A DNA stretch of 64,000 nt from Pontederia crassipes. Lineage: Eukaryota > Streptophyta > Magnoliopsida > Commelinales > Pontederiaceae. The notes beneath the pieces are model-generated. The model did not search any database and was not told where the DNA came from. It was given only the letters and a program-made list of their open reading frames with translations. How positions within the stretch are numbered: position 1 is the stretch's first letter; each line of letters starts with the position of its first letter. Of the stretch, positions 57,813 to 64,000 are shown piece after piece. A program made the translations under genes and the position numbers. The stretch covers positions 21,348,501 through 21,412,500 of the forward strand of contig CM060196.1 of assembly GCA_030549335.1 (NCBI GenBank). The letters are read 5' to 3'.

Positions 57813-59300
57813 TTACCTGATGTAACTGAAACTAGAGGAGGAAAATGGACCCGACGTTGACTTAGGAACCTTGGGAGGCATTTCAGAATCTCCAGAAAAT
57901 TGCCAAAACCTTAAAGCTTCATCAGGAGCAGCAGAAACCATAGTGTACCCATCGGGGCTTTGGGCTGTGAACAGAGCTCGATGCCTGTGCCCTATGAGCT
58001 CGCCACCCTTAGCCATGGAAGGGTACTTCCAGACAGTCAGTTGGTTGCGAGGGCCTCCGTGAGAGCTGATCAGTTGGCGCTCATGCCTACTCCACTGTAA
58101 GGAGCAAACCTCAGAACCAGTGTCCACAGAATTCAGAAGGCGTCCGGTGGCTGTATTCCAGAACTTGATGCAGCAATCGTCTCCGCCCCCGCCGCCGGAC
58201 GCAAGAAGGTCACTCTGGAAAGGACACCAGGCAAGGGCTTTGACGGTCGATGTGTGATCGTACATCCTGTACAGCCATGGAGTCCGTTGGCCAGGCGAAG
58301 CGGCCATGGAGGCGTCCCATATAAGCAGGTCCTCATCACCTCCTCCCGCTAGATGCTGGCCCGAACCAGACCACTTGAGGGCGCAGACCTCTCCTCTGTG
58401 GCCGTGGAAAGTTTGCACGACCGAGGACTCCAGCCGGAGATCATGGAGGAGTACGTCTCCTTCTATTCCGCTCGTAGCTAGAATGTTATCGTCCTTCCAG
58501 GCGAGCGAGGTGACTCGGCAGACACCGTGCACGTCGGACAAGGATCTGAGAAGGTTACCGGAGTTTTCCGAGTTCCACAGCTGGAGCTCGGACGAGTCAA
58601 GGCCGACAGCAATACGGCGCCCGTCGGGAGCCCAGGCGAGACTGGTGACGGGAGAGGCGAAGGAAACAGCGGAGCCGAGCACCGAGGCGGATTTCTTGGA
58701 ATCGTCCCAGAGGTTGACAGTGTCGTACAGGGCCACGGCGAGCACATTGGCACTGCCCCAGTCGAGCAGGTTGAGGTGGAAGTGGTCCAGCATGTCGGGG
58801 ATGTCAAGAATCCTGGACGGCACTTTAGGAACGCGCCATCTCCTCTTCGTCATCCTCCGCTGCTTCGGCAGGGGCACTGGCAGTAGCTCCTCGTCCAGCG
58901 GCCCTGGGCGCGCAGCGGGATGAGTCCTGAAGGTGAGGACGCGATCGCGCAGAACGGCGTCGGCAAGGGCCCTCCTGTAAGCGATCTTTGAGAGGTTTGC
59001 TTCGTCATCGTCCGCCAGCGGCTTCTTGGTGATAGACAAGGAAGGGGCGGAGCCGGGAAGGCGTACGGGGATGAAGCGGTCGCCCCCAGCGTCGTTCTTG
59101 GACCAGGACGAGGACGCGGTGCGCAGAGAAGGAACGTAGGGCTTCCATCCAGCAACAATGGCGTCGGCGGCAGCGTGGTTACGACCATCGCCAGAAGAAG
59201 AAGAGGAAGGGGAAGGGGAAGAAGAGAAGGCAGAAGAAGGCGGAGAAGAATAAGAAGAAGACGAGGAGGAGGAGGAGGAAAAGAAGAGCCGACGCGCCAT
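57813..59300 (-). CDS. CDC20: CDC20-type APC/C activator, WD40 protein, single exon
   Basis: 495 codons without an intron. CDC20 binds the anaphase-promoting complex and delivers substrates such as cyclin B and securin for ubiquitination at mitosis. Visible elements: a Ser-rich N-terminus (residues 8-36), the C-box DRFIPVR (74-80), a conserved AYRRALADAVLRDRVLTFR helix region (107-125), LDIPDMLDHFHLNLLDWGSA (165-184) opening the beta-propeller, WD40 repeats with CDC20-specific GHRGEVCALKWSGSG, KALAWCPFQ, GGGGGD and [16 protein letters not shown], and the C-terminal Ile-Arg (494-495) that docks on APC/C. It resembles Arabidopsis CDC20 more than CCS52/FZR. Odd points: the canonical N-terminus is replaced by poly-Ser, and the usual HTSRVL is HRHRAL. 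It could be a divergent paralogue. The start is the first ATG after TATA and leader, and frame is conserved in the duplicate. Confidence 0.92.
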   Translation of the reverse strand: MARRLFFSSSSSSSSSYSSPPSSAFSSSPSPSSSSSGDGRNHAAADAIVAGWKPYVPSLRTASSSWSKNDAGGDRFIPVRLPGSAPSLSITKKPLADDDEANLSKIAYRRALADAVLRDRVLTFRTHPAARPGPLDEELLPVPLPKQRRMTKRRWRVPKVPSRILDIPDMLDHFHLNLLDWGSANVLAVALYDTVNLWDDSKKSASVLGSAVSFASPVTSLAWAPDGRRIAVGLDSSELQLWNSENSGNLLRSLSDVHGVCRVTSLAWKDDNILATSGIEGDVLLHDLRLESSVVQTFHGHRGEVCALKWSGSGQHLAGGGDEDLLIWDASMAASPGQRTPWLYRMYDHTSTVKALAWCPFQSDLLASGGGGGDDCCIKFWNTATGRLLNSVDTGSEVCSLQWSRHERQLISSHGGPRNQLTVWKYPSMAKGGELIGHRHRALFTAQSPDGYTMVSAAPDEALRFWQFSGDSEMPPKVPKSTSGPFSSSSFSYIR

Positions 59301-59410
59301 TGTTGGAGATCAGAGTTTGCTTTCTTGAATTTCTTTGAATCTTGGAAAGAGAGAGCGAGAGCGGGCCGTTGAGTTGTTTGTGCGAGAGCGAGAGAGAAAA
59401 AGAGCAGTGG
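59301..59410 (-). other. CDC20 5' leader
   Basis: From about 30 bp after the TATA-like box to the ATG. CT-rich on the coding strand with CTCTCGCTCTC runs; no upstream ATG was seen. Confidence 0.5.
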
Positions 59411-59546
59411 GGTTGGTGCTCGGCGGAGGAGAGGGGGAATAAATAGGGCGGGAATCGGATCACTTAAGGCGGTAATGTTTTACTAATTATTATATTAATT
59501 AAATTAAATATATATTACATTATTACGGTTAACACAAGTTACCGTT
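59366..59546 (-). promoter_or_regulatory. CDC20 promoter: TATA, E2F-like site and two AACGG (MSA-core) motifs
   Basis: On the minus strand: TATA-like CTATTTATT (59446-59438), an E2F-type ATTCCCGC just upstream (59455-59448), and AACGG cores at 59370-59366 (in the leader, CTCAACGGC) and 59546-59542 (TTAACGGTAA). AACGG is the core of the M-phase-specific activator element bound by three-repeat MYBs in plant G2/M genes, fitting CDC20. Function is inferred from motif and gene identity. Confidence 0.55.
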
Positions 59547-59619
59547 AACCCTTTTTCGCGCAATAAAAGTTAACCTAACCAGCGGAAAAATCCCATATAT
59601 TATTACCTCTTCCAAATAC

Positions 59620-61364
59620 CTCGTTAAAAACTTTGTCATTATTATAATTAAGGTAACTAACGGAACCGGGAACCTCTTCCAAGTACCTTTTCAAAAATTT
59701 TATTTTAAAATTGCATAATAATTCGATCACGCAGAGTGTTACTTTTTTTTTGGCTTCATCTTATTTAAAATACGCTTCATCAAGTTTTTTTTTAAATAGA
59801 GTATATTAAATTATATAAAAATATTCATTGTTATAATATTTTGAACACATCTAATATGTATAGAAATACCGAAAGAATATAATGTTTATGTGATTATATG
59901 TCTAAAAAATGTAAATAAGTTATAAGTAGTAGTATTAAAATACATAATACTTTATTAATTTTAATTTATAGAAAAAATATCTCTTAATGCTAGTAATTCT
60001 TTCATCGCAGATGTAAAATCTTTACAATTTTAGGTTCAGGGAAAATGATATTTTTTTAATATAAAAGAATCATGGACGATTTTTAAATAAAATAATAATC
60101 TGATCCCCCGCGACTTTCATAACTAATTCTATTTTACAATTAAAACAGTTTTTCAAAAAGGTATGTTTTCTGAAGCTCAATATTTTTTATTACTTTTATA
60201 TTTGTGACGGTAATACTAGTACTAGGTAGTATTTTATTTATTTTATAAGTTGATACGGATAGCATAATATATGCTTTAAGATGGCCATCTATATATTATA
60301 GATTTCGGTGTAATATATTTTGAAATATTTTACATGTTAGTCGGATGTTTTATGTACTTAATATTATAGATACTAAAGATTTAAACATAACATATTTCTG
60401 ACATAATATTAATTTTTTTCAGTTACATAGAAGGTTTAAATCTAACATAAGAAAATTAAAGACTAAAAATATATGTGTACATATGCCTCACTGCTGGAAT
60501 TCAAACCTCTCCGTCTCCGTACCTTAGTTTCCGAACATAATATTATTCAAGAAGGCATCCTCCGTTGGTCCGTTAAATTTTTGAACTATCTAAATCTTTT
60601 AAGACATTAAAAAATATAGCAAATATCGTATAAGTTAGTATCATGAGCAATGTCTTCGGACAACGAACCGAATTATCAAATGAATCATGATTTAATCGAT
60701 TCGATCGAATTAAACTATTTTTTTATTAAAATAATATTTATGCATAATAATAAATTATAATTTGAAATCGAAAATCAAAATGATATGGAGTTTTTAATTT
60801 TCATTGAAGCTCGCGAGATAGAAGTTTCAAATATCAAAAGAAATTCTTTCAATGATTCATCTAACAATAAAAATTAAATGTTAAACTAGAGTACTTAATA
60901 TTTCATTCATAAGTCTTGTCATCTTCATCACTCATCATCATTTTCATTGTCTTGTTCATCTCCATGTCTATCTTCAAATTCATGCTCCTCAAGATTTGAA
61001 AAAAGTAAAATATAATAAATTCACAAAGCTTCCAAATCCTCTGAGCTAAACTTAAAATACATGAAGATATTATATGATGAAATAGATCTAGAAAATGCGC
61101 ATCCTCATTTTTTTTTGGAAATTCTCCTTGAAACATGATCTAAAGAGCTCATCATACTTATGTTTTCCTTCTCATTCTACTTCTTTTCCATAATTCAAAA
61201 TTGAGTATTCTCAATAGACTCATAATCAATTAGATCATAAGGCCCGATAACCATTATGAACATGACATAACTACTTAATGCATGAAAAGTAAAGAAATTC
61301 GTGCACATTGTTTAATAATGTTGATAATGCCTTGAATCTGAACTCAGTTGTTCCTCTTTCTTAG
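59620..61364. other. AT-rich DNA beyond the right arm, no gene recognised
   Basis: Homology to the left arm ends near 59620. Short frames (for example 60903-61136, minus) have no domain. 60490-60520 reads on the minus strand as GAGAGGTTTGAATTCCAGC, B-box-like, but no A-box partner was convincing. Confidence 0.5.
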
Positions 61365-61678
61365 TTAGGCGCTTCAGTAGATTTTTGCCTATGAGGGGTC
61401 AAGGGGGGATCCCCTTGCGGGGGTTGCAAAGGGGTGGAGCCCCCTGAGCGAAAAATTTTAGGGGTATTCTGTATGTGATTCGGAATTAATTTATTTTCTT
61501 ATCACGAGATAAGTGTCATATTTTAGAGGATTAATTCAGAGTCCCAGTTAGTTTATAATTCCTATCATTTGTCAAATGGAGTGTCTATATAAAATTTCTA
61601 GGGGTCCAGATAGAGACTCATCCTTGTAATCATCATTATTCTATAAAAAGAAGAGTCACCACTTCCCAAGGACATAAT
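61365..61678 (+). repeat. Possible LTR fragment with a G/C-rich inverted-repeat start
   Basis: 61395-61455 is an unusual run of GGGGTC/GGATCCCC/GGGGG/GGAGCCCCC that can pair with itself. It is followed by GTCTATATAAAATT (TATA-like, about 61582) and TCTATAAAAAGAAGAG (about 61641), as in retroelement LTRs. No partner copy is in the window, so this is tentative. Confidence 0.35.
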
Positions 61679-64000
61679 GTAATGCCCTACTACTTCTTTT
61701 GGCGCTACAAGGGGTGAAACCGGAAAATTAATTATTTAAATTCAAATTCAAAACTTCAACAGAAACCAATATTTCAAAAATAAACTAACTCTTAAAATTT
61801 TCAAAAATTTCAGCATGACGTATGCCTAAATTCGTCTATACATCATGTACAATAATTCATATATATCTCATCATCAACAATTAACTTCAAAACTTTAATC
61901 ATCACAGGCAATTATAAGGACATTACTGGCAATTCAAAAGAGTGTGAACACATGCCCAAAAATAGTGAGTGACAAGCTCACTCTTAAAACAAAATCACGA
62001 GCCGCTCGTAAACCATATAATGTGAGCGTCTATGCTTCACACAATAATTTAACATCTCCAAAATCTTTCAAAGCATTATTCGAGGAATAAATCCGTATAA
62101 GAATACTCAATGAAATGCAAAGTTAGCAATATGATAATCACGCCTCTCACGCATGCTCATTTTTTAGCCCTTTTACATTTCTTATTCAATGCTATGCAAG
62201 CTTTCATTCATTACCTGAAAAAAAAATAAGCAAGAGGAGTGAGCATTAAGAAGCTCAGTGAGTAAGACAATTATATCAAATATTAAAATAGCGAAAGAAA
62301 AATCAACCTCTTTATTTTTAGAAATCATTCCAAATATTTTTCAATTCTTCAAGGAAATTCATTTAAATAATTATCATACCAAAATGAATGACATGAGTGC
62401 ACATGCATGGTAATAAGATAACATCATAAAATTTGAGAAAACATCATCAAACACGGATATCCATATCACTCGTCAATCGAGTGCTTCTTCACACACCCCT
62501 CGTGTCACTATATCGTCACAGGGTGGTTGTTCTAATTTCGTCCCTCGTGTCACTATATCGCAACAGAGTTTGTTTCTTTTCTTTCTCCATTCCATCCTTC
62601 ATGTCACTATATCATCACAAGATAATTGTTCTAATTCCACCCTTCATGTCACTATATCGACAAAGGGTGTTAAACATGCTAATCATATCACTATATCGAC
62701 ACAGAGCAAATCGGACCTCAACCGGTCAACTCGGAGTTGGCCAAACCTCCGAGGTGAAAACACTCTGCCATGCGGATTTTACATATAATGAACATGATGC
62801 GTCAATGCAATTTTCAAATAGAAGTTTAGGATTGAAACCATCATATAAATTTTCCTTTCAAAAATCAAATATTCACTTCAATTTGACAAAGATAAACTTC
62901 GACGGATTTCCAAAATTCATAATAAAATGTCATAAGTCATATGATGATACACATATGAAGCATACAAATATATGAATATGCATGAAGAAAATTATCACGA
63001 AAATTCATTCCACATCGGGTGGAACAATGTCATCACTCCGAAGAGTCTACCAATTCATATCAATTGAGATAAGTTCCATCACCTTGGATTCATTGAGTCC
63101 CCAAATTATCCCTTCGTCCGAATCCAATCAAAAGTAAACATAACATATCACATCCATTACTTAATAAATTAATATTATAAAAATTTAATTGATAATTCAC
63201 TCTTTGCAATAACTCAACGTACTTATCATAACCAAGTCATATTATGGATTTGCTAAAATACTTACCGAGAAGAAAAAGAAGACCTCGTTGTCTAGTAATC
63301 GCCTAATCGAATCTAAACAACCGAACCGTCACATCCGATTAACAACTTTTATAAGCGAAGTTCAAATCAATTTTTAAGACGACTTCTAATTAGGACTTTC
63401 ACTACATTATAAAATTTACTTCTACTTATCTAAGCATTCATATCATAACCAATATAGCCACCGCTCTCAAAATCACAACCGCACTAAATAAAACATTGAA
63501 AAAGTCGTCGAACGTCTTCTTCATCAAAATAAAAATAAAATTACTTTAAATTTGTCCACATAGCTTAAATCCAATCACATGCACATTCTCATTCGCTTAC
63601 CAACTGCGATACGAGAATGAATCGTCGGAAAGGTCGCCTGAGAATGATCGAAATTCGAAACCTACGAACTTAAAAAGGATTTAGCGACTAATTATTATAC
63701 GGACAGCAATCTGATTTTTTTGCCTCATGTGTGCACCTACCAGAACGTCGAGATGAGCTTGATCGGAGTTCTCCGTCGTTTCGTCGGAAAGGTCGTCAGA
63801 AAAGTTCGCCGGAAAGCTCCAATTTCGGTCTCCTACATGATTTGGAACAAATACATGATTAAAACCTCTCAAAATGATCCTAGTCGACCTGAGAATGATG
63901 TACAACTCAGCAAGAGAAGGATCGGTGCGAATCGGAGTCGAAATCATCGTCGGCAAAATTTTTGACTCCTCACGTTTTAAGCTCACTGCATCACGCACAG
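61679..64000 (+). repeat. Partial gypsy-type LTR running off the window
   Basis: Begins TGTAATGCCC, like the start of Tekay/Del-type LTRs. It contains features seen in such LTRs, including GAGTGAGCATTAAGAAGCTC near 62240 and CGGAAAGGTCG-type repeats at 63630-63810. No coding domains. It differs from the LTR at 7905, so it is another family. The 3' end lies outside the window. Confidence 0.45.
62462..62705 (+). repeat. Short tandem array with TGTCACTATATCG core
   Basis: Five clear units with core (C/A)TGTCACTATATCG or CATATCACTATATCG at about 62501, 62545, 62600, 62645 and 62684, spaced 39-55 bp, with a weaker one at 62462. Non-coding, inside the presumed LTR. Confidence 0.8.

Larger units (their letters stand above)
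50690..59620 (-). repeat. Right arm of the inverted segmental duplication
   Basis: Reverse-orientation counterpart of 7560-7904 plus 33696-38900, with the same gene order read on the minus strand: CDC20, spacer, UXT copy, 3' flank. It is longer because of the RTE LINE, its short companion, and extra spacer DNA. The arms are about 12 kb apart. Confidence 0.85.

Noticed and set aside
58306-58923. 205-codon open frame antisense to CDC20 (with a matching one at 33808-34482)
   Set aside because: It lies wholly inside the high-GC CDC20 coding sequence on the opposite strand. High GC lowers stop frequency, and no domain is visible. The duplicate conserves CDC20, not this frame.

Overview
This is nuclear DNA from a flowering plant. 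Genes have GT-AG introns, and the protein families are plant ones: a plant-type PF03407 glycosyltransferase, a UXT-type Golgi nucleotide-sugar transporter and plant CDC20. Most of the window is plant retroelement sequence (Ty3/gypsy Tekay-like and Athila-like, Ty1/copia, RTE LINE) with tRNA-iMet- and tRNA-Asp-type primer-binding sites. The contrast between a GC-rich intronless CDC20 and AT-rich intergenic DNA suggests a monocot, but that is only an inference.

Layout. 1.1-2.9 kb (-): three-exon Golgi-type glycosyltransferase. 4.6-6.9 kb (+): seven-exon UXT-type transporter, head to head with the glycosyltransferase. 7.6-7.9 kb: promoter and first codons of a CDC20 pseudogene. 7.9-33.7 kb: a nested retrotransposon stack inside that pseudogene. 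It consists of a Tekay-like gypsy element (10.4-17.5 kb internal part) carrying a complete gag-only copia element (11711-16323, TSD TAAAG). The gypsy is also interrupted at 17513 by an Athila-like element, which itself contains a complete gag-protease-only Athila-like element on the other strand (22691-32762, TSD TTGGT). 33.7-34.9 kb: rest of the CDC20 pseudogene. 37.9-38.8 kb: UXT pseudogene. 38.9-50.7 kb: AT-rich spacer with degenerate tandem repeats, a hAT-type MITE and a Helitron-like end. 50.8-52.1 kb (-): second UXT pseudogene. 55.2-57.4 kb: RTE LINE and a deletion derivative. 57.8-59.3 kb (-): open CDC20 gene. 61.7-64.0 kb: part of another gypsy-type LTR.

The main structural result is an inverted segmental duplication. 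The left arm is 7560-7904 plus 33696 to about 38900. The right arm is about 59620 down to 50690. Each arm carries CDC20 followed by a UXT copy. The left CDC20 was destroyed by the retroelement stack, an 8-bp deletion and a MITE, and its promoter has lost the cell-cycle-type motifs seen upstream of the right copy. The right arm keeps the reading frame and received the RTE LINE. The genes that look functional are the glycosyltransferase, the 4.6-kb UXT gene and the right-arm CDC20. The first two plausibly both act in the Golgi on cell-wall or glycoprotein glycans; CDC20 is an APC/C activator with no obvious link to them. No bacterial-type system, CRISPR array or convincing virus is present. All homologies were judged by eye, without alignment software or database search.
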